Shown: positions 27,544 through 37,077, counted from the first letter of the stretch. The stretch is DNA of 64,000 nucleotides from Flavobacteriaceae bacterium (GCA_021648265.1 JAKITD010000006.1:1-64000), one strand, 5' to 3'. Translations and numbers: made by a program. Notes: a model not told the origin generated them from the sequence alone.

Positions 27544-28835
27544 TAGCTTTGGTAGATTGCAATAGTTTTTATGCCACTTGTGAGCAGGTTTTTCGTCCCG
27601 ATTTATGGGGAACACCTGTGGTGGTGCTTAGTAATAATGATGGTTGTGTGATTGCTGCGAATAAGGAAGCAAAAGCAATTTCAGAAATCCCGATGTTTGA
27701 GCCTGTTTTTAAAATAAAGAAACAATTAATAAAAAATAAGGTGACATTTTTCTCCTCTAATTATACCTTGTATGGTGAAATGTCACAACGAGTCATGAAT
27801 ATTTTGGGCGCCTTTTCTCCGCAGGTAGAAATTTATAGTATCGATGAAGCTTTTGTAGATGTTTCAGGAATGAAATACCGTTCGTTAAACAATTTAGGAC
27901 ATCAAATGAAAGATAGAATTTATCAATACACAGGACTTCCTGTAGGTGTAGGAATCGCACCAACAAAGGTCTTGGCAAAACTGGCAAATAAGATTTCTAA
28001 AAAGAAAATTTCAGAAAATAAGGGTGTTTTTGTGATAGATTCCGAAGAAAAAAGAATCGAAGCTTTAAAATGGGCAGACGTAAAAACGGTTTGGGGAATT
28101 GGTAGTAAACACGCAAAACGATTAAAAAACATCGGAATTTTTACGGCGTATGAATTCACCCAACTTCCGGAAGAATGGATTCGGAAAAATATGTCGGTGG
28201 TTGGTGTTCGTATTTGGAATGAGTTAAAAGGGATTCCGAGTATTGAATTCAAAACAATGCCCAAGCCAAAACAGGGAATAGGTACCGCAAAATCATTTGG
28301 TAAAAAGTTGGAAGATTTGGGGATGATTCAAGAGGCTTGTTCGTATTATATAAGTGAAGTGAGTGAGGTACTTCGGAGTCAGAATTCCTGTGCAACCTAT
28401 CTTCAAGTATTTTTGCATACCAATTATTTTAGCGATCGAGATAAGCAATATTCCAATAGTATTACGGTAACTTTAAGTATTCCTACGAGCGATACATTCA
28501 CGTTAATTTCGGAAGCCAAAAAAGCATTGAATACCATTTACAAACCCGGTTATCGATTTAAAAAAGTGGGGGTTTGTTTAAGTGGAATAATTCCGAGGGA
28601 ATACGTACAAGGAAACTTATTTGCACCACCACATTATAATAATAGCAAGCTAATGAGTGTCTTTGATACTATTAATCAGAAATACGGAAAATCCACGTTA
28701 TTTTCAGGATTGGTAGGCACTCGAGTAAAGGAATGGGAATTGATAAAAGAGGGTCGGAGTCCGCGATATACTACGCAGTGGGGAGAGTTGTTGGAGGTTC
28801 CTTCGGTACGTTCCGATTCTCCTATAAGGTTTTGA
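27540..28835 (+). CDS. umuC: Y-family DNA polymerase, UmuC
   Basis: Translesion DNA polymerase of the UmuC (pol V) group, 431 residues. Catalytic acidic residues are in [15 protein letters not shown] (D6) and [11 protein letters not shown] (D101, E102); the UmuC-typical [15 protein letters not shown] and helix-hairpin-helix [12 protein letters not shown] follow. The frame opens earlier (27504), but the ATG at 27540, overlapping the UmuD stop, matches the family start. The final codons SPIRF and stop lie inside a 27-bp palindrome, so the extreme C-terminus is repeat-derived. With its UmuD partner it would form an error-prone bypass polymerase. Confidence 0.93.
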   Translation: MIALVDCNSFYATCEQVFRPDLWGTPVVVLSNNDGCVIAANKEAKAISEIPMFEPVFKIKKQLIKNKVTFFSSNYTLYGEMSQRVMNILGAFSPQVEIYSIDEAFVDVSGMKYRSLNNLGHQMKDRIYQYTGLPVGVGIAPTKVLAKLANKISKKKISENKGVFVIDSEEKRIEALKWADVKTVWGIGSKHAKRLKNIGIFTAYEFTQLPEEWIRKNMSVVGVRIWNELKGIPSIEFKTMPKPKQGIGTAKSFGKKLEDLGMIQEACSYYISEVSEVLRSQNSCATYLQVFLHTNYFSDRDKQYSNSITVTLSIPTSDTFTLISEAKKALNTIYKPGYRFKKVGVCLSGIIPREYVQGNLFAPPHYNNSKLMSVFDTINQKYGKSTLFSGLVGTRVKEWELIKEGRSPRYTTQWGELLEVPSVRSDSPIRF

Positions 28836-28847
28836 AAACCTTGTAGG
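28821..28847. repeat. 27-bp palindrome supplying the umuC stop codon
   Basis: cctataaggtttt, a single g, then aaaaccttgtagg are complementary but for one position. The umuC stop TGA lies at the centre. Similar palindromes are scattered in Bacteroidota genomes as I recall. Confidence 0.75.
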
Positions 28848-28928
28848 TATAAAATGTCATTGTACTCTTCGATACCATTCTTTAAATAAAAAATTACTCA
28901 GAGTGCTTTAGGAGTTAAGAGTAAAGGT

Positions 28929-28948
28929 CACTGAGCGAAGTCGAAGTG
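28929..28948. repeat. Dispersed repeat containing CTGAGCGAAGTCGAAG
   Basis: cactgagcgaagtcgaagtg in the umuC-dnaK gap belongs to the same family as the core of the 67-bp repeats after dnaK and of the inverted repeat at 51345-51358. It is a short palindromic element. Confidence 0.65.
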
Positions 28949-29060
28949 TCTGCCACCCTGTCATACGATTTCTGCTGGCATAAAGATTGCCATATACCAA
29001 CTGTCTCGAATAATTTTTGAGATGTTAGAAAATTTGATAATTAAAAAATAATTTATAGTT

Positions 29061-30965
29061 ATGAGTAAAATAATAGGAATCGATTTAGGAACAACCAACT
29101 CTTGTGTGGCTGTAATGGAAGGTAGTGAGCCAACCGTAATTCCTAATGCTGAAGGAAAAAGAACAACACCTTCAGTTATCGCATTTGTAGAAGATGGTGA
29201 AATTAAGGTAGGTGACCCTGCAAAACGTCAGGCAGTAACCAATCCAACAAAAACCATTTCTTCTATTAAAAGATTTATGGGTAATACCTATTCTGAATCT
29301 AAAAAAGAAGCAGAACGTGCTGCTTTTAAAGTAGTAAAAGGAGATAATGATACTGCACGTGTTGATATCGACGGAAGAATGTACACTCCTCAAGAATTGT
29401 CAGCAATGATTCTTCAGAAAATGAAGAAAACAGCTGAAGATTATTTAGGACACGATGTAACCGAAGCAGTTATTACAGTACCAGCGTACTTTAATGATAG
29501 TCAACGTCACGCAACTAAAGAGGCAGGTGAAATCGCAGGATTAAAAGTTAGACGTATCATCAATGAGCCAACAGCAGCAGCTTTAGCTTATGGAATGGAT
29601 AAAAAAGGAACCGATCAAAAAATAGTAGTATTTGATTTTGGTGGAGGAACGCACGATGTATCTATCCTTGAATTAGGAGATGGTGTATTTGAAGTATTAT
29701 CTACCGATGGAGATACGCATTTAGGTGGTGATGATGTAGATCAAAAAATCATCAACTGGTTAGCAGATGAGTTTAAAAAAGATGAAGACATCGATTTACG
29801 TAAAGACCCAATGGCTTTACAACGTTTAAAAGAAGCTGCTGAAAAAGCAAAGATTGAATTATCTGCTTCTACACAAACTGAAATCAATTTACCTTATGTA
29901 ACGGCTACCGCTAGCGGACCAAAACACTTGGTAAGAAGTTTATCACGTTCTAAGTTTGAACAATTGATTGACGATTTAGTAAAACGCACTATCGCGCCTT
30001 GTGAGAAAGCATTAAAAGATGCTGGACTTTCAAAAAGCGATATTGATGAAGTGATTTTAGTAGGTGGGTCAACTCGTATTCCTGCAGTGCAAGAGGCGGT
30101 TGAAAAATTCTTCGGAAAGAAACCAAACAAAGGAGTAAATCCAGATGAGGTAGTAGCTTTAGGAGCTGCAATCCAAGGTGGTGTATTATCTGGAGATGTA
30201 AAAGATGTATTGTTATTAGATGTAACACCACTTTCATTAGGTATTGAAACTATGGGAGGTGTAATGACTCATTTAATTGAATCTAATACAACTATTCCAA
30301 CTAAAAAATCACAAGTATTTTCAACTGCGGCAGACAATCAGCCAACAGTAGAAATTCACGTGATGCAAGGGGAACGTCCTATGGCGACAGATAATAAAAC
30401 AATTGGTCGTTTTCATTTAGATAGTATTCCACCAGCACGTAGAGGAACTCCACAAATTGAAGTAACCTTTGATATTGATGCTAACGGAATTATTAAAGTA
30501 AGTGCTACCGATAAAGCAACTGGAAAATCTCAAGATATTCGTATTGAAGCATCTTCAGGATTAACAGATGAAGAAATTCAAAAAATGAAAGCAGATGCGG
30601 AAGCAAATGCCGATGCAGATAAATTGGCAAAAGAAAAAGCTGATAAGTTAAATGAAGCGGATGCAATGATTTTCCAAACGGAAAAACAATTGGAAGAATT
30701 TGGAGATAAGATTTCTGAAGACAATAAAAAACCAGTTGAAGAAGCGTTAGAAGAATTGAAAACTGCTTTTGAAACTAAGGAAGTTGAAACCATTCAACCC
30801 GCTTTAGATAAAATCAATGAAGCTTGGAAAGCTGCTTCAGAAGAGATGTACAAAGCACAAGCCGAAGCACAACAAGGAGCTCCAACAGGAGATACAGGTG
30901 CAGAAGATGAACCAACAGAAGAAAACAGTGATGTTGAAGATGTTGATTTCGAAGAAGTAAAGTAA
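29061..30965 (+). CDS. dnaK: Chaperone DnaK (Hsp70)
   Basis: ATP-dependent cytoplasmic chaperone, 634 residues. The nucleotide-binding domain (about 1-380) shows [34 protein letters not shown] and [16 protein letters not shown]; the linker [15 protein letters not shown] leads to the peptide-binding domain (about 390-500) and a helical lid. The acidic tail ends in [10 protein letters not shown], normal for bacterial DnaK. dnaJ and grpE are not adjacent. Three 67-bp repeats lie between the stop codon and the terminator at 31252, so they would be in the 3' untranslated region. Confidence 0.98.
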   Translation: MSKIIGIDLGTTNSCVAVMEGSEPTVIPNAEGKRTTPSVIAFVEDGEIKVGDPAKRQAVTNPTKTISSIKRFMGNTYSESKKEAERAAFKVVKGDNDTARVDIDGRMYTPQELSAMILQKMKKTAEDYLGHDVTEAVITVPAYFNDSQRHATKEAGEIAGLKVRRIINEPTAAALAYGMDKKGTDQKIVVFDFGGGTHDVSILELGDGVFEVLSTDGDTHLGGDDVDQKIINWLADEFKKDEDIDLRKDPMALQRLKEAAEKAKIELSASTQTEINLPYVTATASGPKHLVRSLSRSKFEQLIDDLVKRTIAPCEKALKDAGLSKSDIDEVILVGGSTRIPAVQEAVEKFFGKKPNKGVNPDEVVALGAAIQGGVLSGDVKDVLLLDVTPLSLGIETMGGVMTHLIESNTTIPTKKSQVFSTAADNQPTVEIHVMQGERPMATDNKTIGRFHLDSIPPARRGTPQIEVTFDIDANGIIKVSATDKATGKSQDIRIEASSGLTDEEIQKMKADAEANADADKLAKEKADKLNEADAMIFQTEKQLEEFGDKISEDNKKPVEEALEELKTAFETKEVETIQPALDKINEAWKAASEEMYKAQAEAQQGAPTGDTGAEDEPTEENSDVEDVDFEEVK

Positions 30966-31176
30966 GCAGAGAACCAATTTTGCTTTTCAAAATTGTGCGA
31001 ATCGCTTATACTGAGCGTAGTCGAAGTATCTTGCAGAGAACCAATTTTGCTTTTCAAAATTGTGCGAATCGCTTATACTGAGCGTAGTCGAAGTATCTTG
31101 CAGAGAACCAATTTTGCTTTTCAAAATTGTGTGAATCGCTTATACTGAGCGTAGTCGAAGTATCTTGCAGAGAGCC
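30966..31176. repeat. Three tandem 67-bp repeats after dnaK
   Basis: Units begin at gcagagaacc at 30966, 31033 and 31100 (exact period 67), with a partial fourth at 31167. Copies 1 and 2 look identical; copy 3 differs by gtgtgaa for gtgcgaa. Each unit contains an 8-bp hairpin (caattttg-ctttt-caaaattg) and the dispersed string ctgagcgtagtcgaag. There are no spacers of unique sequence, so this is not a CRISPR array. Confidence 0.95.
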
Positions 31177-31177
31177 T

Positions 31178-31229
31178 ATTCCTGCGTCCATGTGCCACTG
31201 AAGCTTTAGCGGAGGAGCAAGGCAGGAAT
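31178..31229. repeat. Inverted repeat attcctgc / gcaggaat
   Basis: attcctgc (31178-31185) and gcaggaat (31222-31229) pair across 36 bases that include gtgccactgaag and gcggaggagcaagg. It resembles another dispersed palindromic element placed directly after the 67-bp units. Confidence 0.55.
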
Positions 31230-31251
31230 CTATTAAATAATAAATAAATTA

Positions 31252-31290
31252 AAGATGTCGTCTAAATATAATTTTAGGCGACATCTTATT
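31252..31290 (+). terminator. Terminator-like hairpin downstream of dnaK
   Basis: aagatgtcg and cgacatctt form a 9-bp stem, extended by weaker pairs, with an AT-rich loop; a short T-rich tract follows. Because the arms start and end with A/T runs, it could work in both directions. Confidence 0.65.
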
Positions 31291-31356
31291 ATTTATAATA
31301 TATCGTGAGCCTATTAGTGGCAGATAAAGTTCCGTAGAAGTGTTAAATAGAAATAT

Positions 31357-31385
31357 AAAAGCGACCTAATTGGGTCGCTTTTTTT
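31357..31385 (+). terminator. Second hairpin with T run
   Basis: aaaagcgacc and ggtcgctttt pair around taattg, followed by seven or more T. It separates the dnaK region from the metal-binding lipoprotein gene. What lies between the two hairpins (31291-31356) is not recognisable. Confidence 0.75.
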
Positions 31386-31458
31386 GTTTAAAACACTTAA
31401 TAATAAAAATTTAGGCATTATATTGCCACTTTATAATTAACACTAAAAACAAATCGAA

Positions 31459-31788
31459 ATGAAAAAATTAATTCTATCAATTGCTGTAGTTGCTTTAGTA
31501 GCATTTACAGTAACGTCTTGTAAGTCTGATGCAAAAAAAGAAGCAGAAGAAGTAACTACTGAAGTTAAAAAAGAGATTGAAAAAGAAGTTAAAGAAGTGA
31601 AAGAGGAAGTAGAAAAAACCATGCACGAAGGTGAAATGGCAATGGCTATGTACCAATGTCCTATGAAATGTGAAGAGGATAAAATGTATGACAAAGAAGG
31701 AAAGTGTCCTAAATGTAATATGGATTTAAAGAAAATGGAAAAACCTACAGAAGGTGAACATTCAGAAGGAGAAGAGCACAAGCATTAA
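31459..31788 (+). CDS. Lipoprotein with heavy-metal-binding domain
   Basis: A 109-residue lipoprotein (VTSC lipobox, Cys near residue 21). A Glu/Lys heptad-like stretch (about residues 25-55, KEVKEVKEEVEK) is probably a coiled coil or spacer helix. It is followed by YQCPMKCEEDKMYDKEGKCP and CNMDLKK, the HMBD pattern (CPM...GKCPKCxM) that binds Cu or Zn and is usually seen on P-type ATPases and CusB-like efflux proteins. The C-terminus GEHSEGEEHKH adds His residues. Likely a periplasmic metal-binding protein; no efflux genes are next to it. It has its own terminator. Confidence 0.82.
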   Translation: MKKLILSIAVVALVAFTVTSCKSDAKKEAEEVTTEVKKEIEKEVKEVKEEVEKTMHEGEMAMAMYQCPMKCEEDKMYDKEGKCPKCNMDLKKMEKPTEGEHSEGEEHKH

Positions 31789-31827
31789 TCTTCTATAGAA
31801 ATCGCATTTGTATTGTGATAAAAATTT

Positions 31828-31868
31828 AAAAAAGCTATATTGTCATAAAACAGTGTAGCTTTTTTTTA
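31828..31868 (+). terminator. Terminator after the metal-binding lipoprotein gene
   Basis: aaaaaagcta and tagctttttt pair perfectly (10 bp) around an 18-nt loop, followed by more T. The A-rich left side could also stop transcription of the convergent 33953-31998 gene. Confidence 0.8.
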
Positions 31869-31997
31869 TTCTATTTACTAGGGAAGTATATAATGAAAAC
31901 GATTTTTGATGATAGAAATATTATTAAAATCGATTAATAGGCAGTAAAATACAAATTAACAAGTGTTACATTTGACTCATAAATAGTTAATAAAGGG

Positions 31998-33953
31998 CTA
32001 CTCAACAATAATTTTTTTGACAACTTGTTTATCTTCAGTGGTAATTATTAACAAATACATACCACTTTCTACTTGTAAATTTATTTCAGAATTATTGTTT
32101 ATTTTTTTTGCGGTTATTTTTCGTCCATCAATAGAGAATACTTCAACAATAGCTTCTTCTAAAAGCCCTTTTATAAATATTTTATTGGTTGTTGGGTTTG
32201 GATATACTTGTATGTTTGTAATGGCTTCATCTTCTATTCCTAAAGGTAAAGACCAAGGGCTTCCAACCTCTGTTCCCCAAATATATTCTACTAAATCTGG
32301 ATGATCTATAAAAGGGTTTCTGTTAAATTGCCAATTATAAATAGTGTTGTTTCTGTTCATTTCAAAATCATCTGGCGGATCGTTTCTATGCCAATCTAAA
32401 ATAGTAGCTAAATCCCCCATTTGTCCCGTTATACTAGGAAAATCATTAACAATCTGTAAGCCATTATAACGTATTTGCATATATAAAACGCCACGTGCAA
32501 CATCACCTTTAAAGCTACCTAAATTTCCAGAAGGTCCATTATATTGTCCATAATGTTGGTTTCCTCTAGCACTATTTTCTGGTCCGTCTGCAGCTCTTAA
32601 AGCGTGAGCATCTGAGTTTCCGTGTCGTAATGAATCTGCTGTGGTATTCCAATAAACATTAATTCCGTCTGGAAAATCATCATCATCTATGCTGTAATAG
32701 CCTGCCAAAGATCTTGGAAAGGTATGTTCTCTATTCCATTTTCCGATATTGCTAGATGTGGTTTGAAAGTCTAATTTTGGTCTGCCTTGCTCTGTGTAAA
32801 CTAACCAAACTTGGTTACTATTTGCTGGATTTTGGTCGGCTTCTTTTAAGATATCTATAACATCTGCATAGGTTTGTGCTCTTACAACACCTTCTTCTGC
32901 AATAATATCTTGAATTGCTTGCTCTAAATCTGTCTCGGATAAACCATCTAAACTGTCATAGTAATTGGTAGGTTGTGTACCTTCTACAATTCCGTAGGTA
33001 GGATTGGTTGGCGTGCCAAAAAGTGCTACCACAAAATCGTTATCAACTACTCTAATAGTTATAAAGTTATTAAACGGTATGTAGGGTGAAGATAAATTTG
33101 AGAATTGAATAATCATTTCTTCATCTCCTTCATCTATTACATCGTCAATTATTGTTATGGTTGTAATGACGCTATTTTCTCCGTTTGGGATAGTCACTGT
33201 AGTATTTCCTGAAAAATCTGAATTATCAAAATTTCCATTGTTTAATGTAAAACTAAATGTATAATCTGAAGTTACATTGGTTTCTGCTGTAAATGTAATG
33301 TCAAAACTTTCGCCTTCATCATACATAGTTTGTGGAGTAGAAATACTAATAGGGTTAAATGTAATTCCTCCTCCAAAATTTAACGCTCTTGGTGTTGGTT
33401 CCTTTACTGTATAGTTAACTCCGTCGTTATTTAATTGAATAGATTCTGTAGTTTTATTACCATTTTCATCTTCGTTTATTTGTTGTGTAATGCCTAAGAG
33501 GTTCATTAGGTTTACATCATCGGGATCGCTGGTGTCATAAACCAATGCATCAACAAGATTAGTTGTAGTCGCTAATGTTTCACCTGGAAAATCGGTATCG
33601 TCGCCTAAATATACAGCAACAGCATCAGCTCCTTGCTGTATTAAATTAGCAGGGATAATTGCCTGAGGAAAAGGAGTAACAGTGATGCTTCCAATTAAGA
33701 GTAATCCATTTTCGTCGGTGGTGTAAGGATCTAAATCTAAGGAGTAATAGCTTGAATCGCCACCACTTGTTGATCCATTAAAAAGCACCAACACATATCC
33801 ATTTAAAGAAAAACTAGGAATGTCGGATTTAAGTTCAATAAATTCTCGGTCATCAATTCCTGGAGTATCACAATCTAATTCGTTAATGACAATTTGAGCT
33901 GTTGTTATTTGACTTGTTAATATGAGAATTAGAATAAAAAGTGTTTTTTTCAT
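31998..33953 (-). CDS. Secreted endonuclease I family protein with T9SS sorting domain
   Basis: A 651-residue exported nuclease. The order is: signal peptide (MKKTLFILILILTSQITTAQ); a lamin-tail-like domain (about 20-140, IVINELDCDTPGIDDREFIEL); a Calx-beta-like domain (about 205-305); then the endonuclease I catalytic region (about 320-565) with NREHTFPRS, SDAHALRAADG, GDVARGVLYMQIRY and NRNPFIDHPDLVEYIW. The C-terminal domain from about 575 (IQVYPNPTTNKIFIKG) is the type IX secretion type A sorting domain. It is predicted to be released or surface-attached and to digest external DNA for phosphate or nucleosides. Promoter at 33971. Confidence 0.9.
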   Translation of the reverse strand: MKKTLFILILILTSQITTAQIVINELDCDTPGIDDREFIELKSDIPSFSLNGYVLVLFNGSTSGGDSSYYSLDLDPYTTDENGLLLIGSITVTPFPQAIIPANLIQQGADAVAVYLGDDTDFPGETLATTTNLVDALVYDTSDPDDVNLMNLLGITQQINEDENGNKTTESIQLNNDGVNYTVKEPTPRALNFGGGITFNPISISTPQTMYDEGESFDITFTAETNVTSDYTFSFTLNNGNFDNSDFSGNTTVTIPNGENSVITTITIIDDVIDEGDEEMIIQFSNLSSPYIPFNNFITIRVVDNDFVVALFGTPTNPTYGIVEGTQPTNYYDSLDGLSETDLEQAIQDIIAEEGVVRAQTYADVIDILKEADQNPANSNQVWLVYTEQGRPKLDFQTTSSNIGKWNREHTFPRSLAGYYSIDDDDFPDGINVYWNTTADSLRHGNSDAHALRAADGPENSARGNQHYGQYNGPSGNLGSFKGDVARGVLYMQIRYNGLQIVNDFPSITGQMGDLATILDWHRNDPPDDFEMNRNNTIYNWQFNRNPFIDHPDLVEYIWGTEVGSPWSLPLGIEDEAITNIQVYPNPTTNKIFIKGLLEEAIVEVFSIDGRKITAKKINNNSEINLQVESGMYLLIITTEDKQVVKKIIVE

Positions 33954-33970
33954 TTAAATACGTTTTACCG

Positions 33971-33978
33971 CAAATTTA
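33971..33978 (-). promoter_or_regulatory. -7 element TAAATTTG for the endonuclease gene
   Basis: On the minus strand TAAATTTG fits TAnnTTTG and lies 18 nt before the ATG at 33953. Confidence 0.55.
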
Positions 33979-34085
33979 CATATATAAAACTCATAGGAAC
34001 TGTTGTAACGTTATAAAATAAAAAAAAGTAAGAGGGCAACTTGCGATAAGATTTTGATACGAATGAATTAACAGAAGTGCTCTTA

Positions 34086-34790
34086 TTAATTTTCTTCTTC
34101 AGATTCTATAGCGATTACCTCCTTGGTTTCAGGGATAATAAATTGTTGTTCTAAATCTAAAGATGCTCCGTGGGATAGTAATTCGATTGAGAAGTCATTT
34201 GTTACTTTTAAATTATTTTCAGCAACAATTAATTGTTTTAAATTTTTAGAATGAGCTAAATCACTAGGGATTTCACCAGATAGATCATTATCAAAAACAT
34301 TTAATATTTCTAGGTATTCTAATTTTGTAACCGATTGAGGGATTGTTCCTGTAAGTTGATTACTACTTAAATGCAACTGATTTAAACTGGAAAGATTTCC
34401 GATTGTAGTTGGAATAGAACCAAATAAATTATTACCATTAAAGGCTAAGACTTTCAGGCTTTTAAGATTTCCTATTTCTGAAGGAATGGTACCTTCTAAC
34501 TTATTAAAGGATAATTCTAAATTTTCTAGATTGGTTAATTGTCCAATAGAATTTGGAATTGTTCCTTCTAAATTATTAAATAAAAGACTGATAATTATTA
34601 CTTTATCATCTTTAATGGTTACACCATGCCAATCACTAACTGGTTGGTTTAAATCCCAGGTGGTATTCCAAGAATTACCATTTGTTGAGGTGTATAAATC
34701 TTGTAGTGCTTGCTTTTCAGAAGTACTAATCTGAGCAAATAGACTAAAACTTAAAAATGTAAATACTATGGTTAGTTGTATGTTTTTCAC
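34086..34790 (-). CDS. Secreted leucine-rich-repeat protein
   Basis: A 234-residue exported protein (signal to about residue 19, LFAQ). After an N-terminal cap (ALQDLYTSTNGNSWNTTWDL), which is typical of bacterial plant-type LRR proteins, come five to six 24-residue repeats of the form GTIPxxIGNLxxLxxLxLxxN (about residues 70-190). The short C-terminal tail is acidic (IESEEEN) and lacks a T9SS sorting domain. LRRs mediate protein binding; the partner is unknown. Nothing in the neighbourhood suggests a role. Confidence 0.85.
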   Translation of the reverse strand: MKNIQLTIVFTFLSFSLFAQISTSEKQALQDLYTSTNGNSWNTTWDLNQPVSDWHGVTIKDDKVIIISLLFNNLEGTIPNSIGQLTNLENLELSFNKLEGTIPSEIGNLKSLKVLAFNGNNLFGSIPTTIGNLSSLNQLHLSSNQLTGTIPQSVTKLEYLEILNVFDNDLSGEIPSDLAHSKNLKQLIVAENNLKVTNDFSIELLSHGASLDLEQQFIIPETKEVIAIESEEEN

Positions 34791-34869
34791 GATATGAGGT
34801 TAAGAATAATCTTACATTATTATGTAAAGAAACAATATGTTGGGTTTAAAAACAAAAATATTCGACGAA

Positions 34870-35523
34870 CTACATTATTTTTGTTTTTGATAAAAGCCTG
34901 ATATAATCTGTATTAACCTCGTGTATGCCATTAAATACTTTGATATTAAGGTGATTACCAAATAATTTATTGCCTTTTATCTCTTCTTCCGTTTTACGTG
35001 CTTCGTTGATGTATTGGTCTTTATTTCCGTAGAGATACGTAACTTTTGCATTTTTATTTAAAAACGAAAAATCATCTTGTTTTAACTCATTTGGAATTCC
35101 ACCAGAATGAAGCACCAAATATTGAAAGTCAATTTTTCTACTTGCAACCCAACGAGTAGCAATAGATACTCCTTGAGAATACCCTAAAACAATCAAGTTT
35201 TTTGGAGTGTTTTTCACTTCAGTTTTATAAACTTCATCAACATAAGCCAATACATTTTTTGTTTCTTCGGCGGTGTTTTCTTTTGTTAACCAAGAAGCTC
35301 CCACGTGTTTAAACTTTTTATCTTGATAATATTTTGAAGGTGCCTGAGGAGCTATAATAAAATTTTCTTCGGTATCTATTTCAGAAAAATACTTAATAAA
35401 ATATTTGCTTAAATAACCCAAACCGTGAAATACTATCCACACGTTTTTAGTTTTTTCAGTATAACTATTTAATACTGAGTAGGTATTAGTAGTTGTATAG
35501 ATTACTTTTTTTTCGCAAGTCAT
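34870..35523 (-). CDS. Alpha/beta hydrolase (carboxylesterase/phospholipase type)
   Basis: A 217-residue serine hydrolase. The nucleophile elbow is VLGYSQGVSIATRW (GxSxG), the oxyanion region is IVFHGLGYLSKYF, and the likely catalytic His is in FNGIHEVN near the C-terminus. The pattern resembles the small carboxylesterase/lysophospholipase family; the substrate is unknown. It is divergent from the menaquinone cluster, with its own -7 box in the 42-bp gap, so the two units share regulatory DNA. Confidence 0.82.
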   Translation of the reverse strand: MTCEKKVIYTTTNTYSVLNSYTEKTKNVWIVFHGLGYLSKYFIKYFSEIDTEENFIIAPQAPSKYYQDKKFKHVGASWLTKENTAEETKNVLAYVDEVYKTEVKNTPKNLIVLGYSQGVSIATRWVASRKIDFQYLVLHSGGIPNELKQDDFSFLNKNAKVTYLYGNKDQYINEARKTEEEIKGNKLFGNHLNIKVFNGIHEVNTDYIRLLSKTKIM

Positions 35524-35547
35524 TTTGAAAATCGTTTTGTATTTTTA

Positions 35548-35555
35548 CAAAAGTA
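35548..35555 (-). promoter_or_regulatory. -7 element TACTTTTG for the alpha/beta hydrolase
   Basis: On the minus strand TACTTTTG lies about 25 nt before the ATG at 35523. The overlapping plus-strand TATTTTTA (35540-35547) is a weaker candidate for the thioesterase gene; the centre of the gap is a small palindrome. Confidence 0.5.
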
Positions 35556-35565
35556 AATTAATAAT

Positions 35566-35985
35566 ATGAACAAAAGCAAAAAGGAGGTTTTAGAAATGTG
35601 TAATTCGATTACTCCAAACACATTGATGGAAACTTTAGAGATAGAATTTATTGACCTTACCGAAGATACTTTAATTGCAAGAATGCCTGTTACACCTAAA
35701 GTACATCAGCCAGACGGCGTGTTACACGGTGGTGCTTCGGTAGCCTTAGCCGAAAGTATTGGTAGTGCAGCGGCTTTTGTTTTTTTAGATTTTAAAGAAA
35801 TTACCATTCGTGGATTGGAAATTTCTGCCAACCATGTGAAAAGCATAAAAGACGGGTATGTTTATGCCAAAGCAAAAGCATTACATAAAGGTAGAACCAC
35901 TCAACTTTGGCAAATTAGAATTGAAAATGAAGCAAACGAATTAATATCATTAGTTAAACTAACCACTATCTCGTTTCATAAATAA
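35566..35985 (+). CDS. Hotdog-fold thioesterase (probable DHNA-CoA thioesterase)
   Basis: A 139-residue PaaI/YdiI-type hotdog protein. HQPDGVLHGGASVALAES is the conserved helix with the catalytic Glu (near residue 63), and LWQIRIENEANELIS follows. Proteins of this family cleave 1,4-dihydroxy-2-naphthoyl-CoA in menaquinone synthesis. Its stop codon is directly next to the menF ATG (no spacer), which supports that role (MenI function). It could also act on other CoA esters. Confidence 0.82.
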   Translation: MNKSKKEVLEMCNSITPNTLMETLEIEFIDLTEDTLIARMPVTPKVHQPDGVLHGGASVALAESIGSAAAFVFLDFKEITIRGLEISANHVKSIKDGYVYAKAKALHKGRTTQLWQIRIENEANELISLVKLTTISFHK

Positions 35986-37059
35986 ATGTCAGAATTTTTA
36001 AACATCCTCTACAAAGTTTCTAAGCATTATAACAATAAGGTTCCTTTTGTGATTTTTTCACTTCCAGAAAGTAAAAGTGTTAATGTCTATTTACAAAATA
36101 ATGTTGAATTGTATGATACCTCAGCGTTTGGAGAAGATTGTTTTGTATTTGCTCCATTTGATTATCAAAAAAAATCCTGTTGTATTCCTTTAGAAAAGAG
36201 TGATGTTTTTGAAACGGATTTTGTTTATGAATCTATCAAAAAAAAGGAGATAGAAATTATAGAAGAGGATTCTGAAAAAGAAGCTTATTGCGATCAAATT
36301 AAAAAAGCAATTAGAGTTATTAAGTCTCGTCATGCGACTAAAATTGTGCTTTCTAGGAAAAGAAAATTGCCCTTGGCTGATTTTGATTTAGAACTATTAA
36401 TCCATAGAATATTAAATTTATACCCTTCCGCTTTTCGTTATGTTTGGTATCACCCACATACAGGGTTATGGTGTGGAGCATCCCCAGAAGTTTTGGTACA
36501 AACTGAAGGAGTTTCATTTAAAACAATGGCTTTGGCGGGAACTAGAAAATATATTGAAAATGTTGAACCAAAATGGACTATTAAAGAAATTATAGAACAA
36601 AAAATTGTAGTTGACGCCATTTCAACAAGTCTGCAGAAGGTAACTTCTGTAGTTAAAATATCAAAAACATATAATCATCAAGCTGCGTCTTTAGTACATT
36701 TACGTACCGACATTAATGGGATTCTTAAAAAAGGAAAAGCAACATTATCAACCATTACTTCGGCATTGCATCCAACTCCAGCAGTTTGTGGAACTCCTCA
36801 AGATTATGCGAAAAAGTACATTTTAGAAAATGAAAATTACCAGCGAGAATATTACACGGGTTTTTTAGGACCTATTTGTGCTAAAGATTCTTGTTCAAAT
36901 TTATTTGTAAACCTACGATGTATGAAAATTAAAAATAATAAGGCTCATTTGTTTGTGGGAGGAGGAATTACCATTGATTCTATTCCTATTAAAGAATGGG
37001 AAGAAACACAGCATAAACTACAAACCATGTTGCAAGTTTTAACCCCTATGATCTACTAA
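35986..37059 (+). CDS. menF: Isochorismate synthase
   Basis: Converts chorismate to isochorismate, the entry to menaquinone synthesis. The 357-residue chorismate-binding enzyme has KIVLSRKRKLPL, SPEVLVQTEG, KTMALAGTRKY, the LHPTPAVCGTPQ signature and LRCMKI...LFVGGGIT. The N-terminal part is shorter than in anthranilate synthases, as usual for MenF/EntC. It lies between the hotdog gene (no gap) and menD (31 bp), so assignment as MenF rather than another chorismate enzyme is strong. Confidence 0.93.
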   Translation: MSEFLNILYKVSKHYNNKVPFVIFSLPESKSVNVYLQNNVELYDTSAFGEDCFVFAPFDYQKKSCCIPLEKSDVFETDFVYESIKKKEIEIIEEDSEKEAYCDQIKKAIRVIKSRHATKIVLSRKRKLPLADFDLELLIHRILNLYPSAFRYVWYHPHTGLWCGASPEVLVQTEGVSFKTMALAGTRKYIENVEPKWTIKEIIEQKIVVDAISTSLQKVTSVVKISKTYNHQAASLVHLRTDINGILKKGKATLSTITSALHPTPAVCGTPQDYAKKYILENENYQREYYTGFLGPICAKDSCSNLFVNLRCMKIKNNKAHLFVGGGITIDSIPIKEWEETQHKLQTMLQVLTPMIY

Positions 37060-37077
37060 GTATCGCATTACAATTTG

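Noticed and set aside
30966-31176. Regular 67-bp repeats as a CRISPR array
   Set aside because: Units are contiguous with no unique spacers and no cas genes are nearby; each unit is itself a composite of dispersed palindromes.
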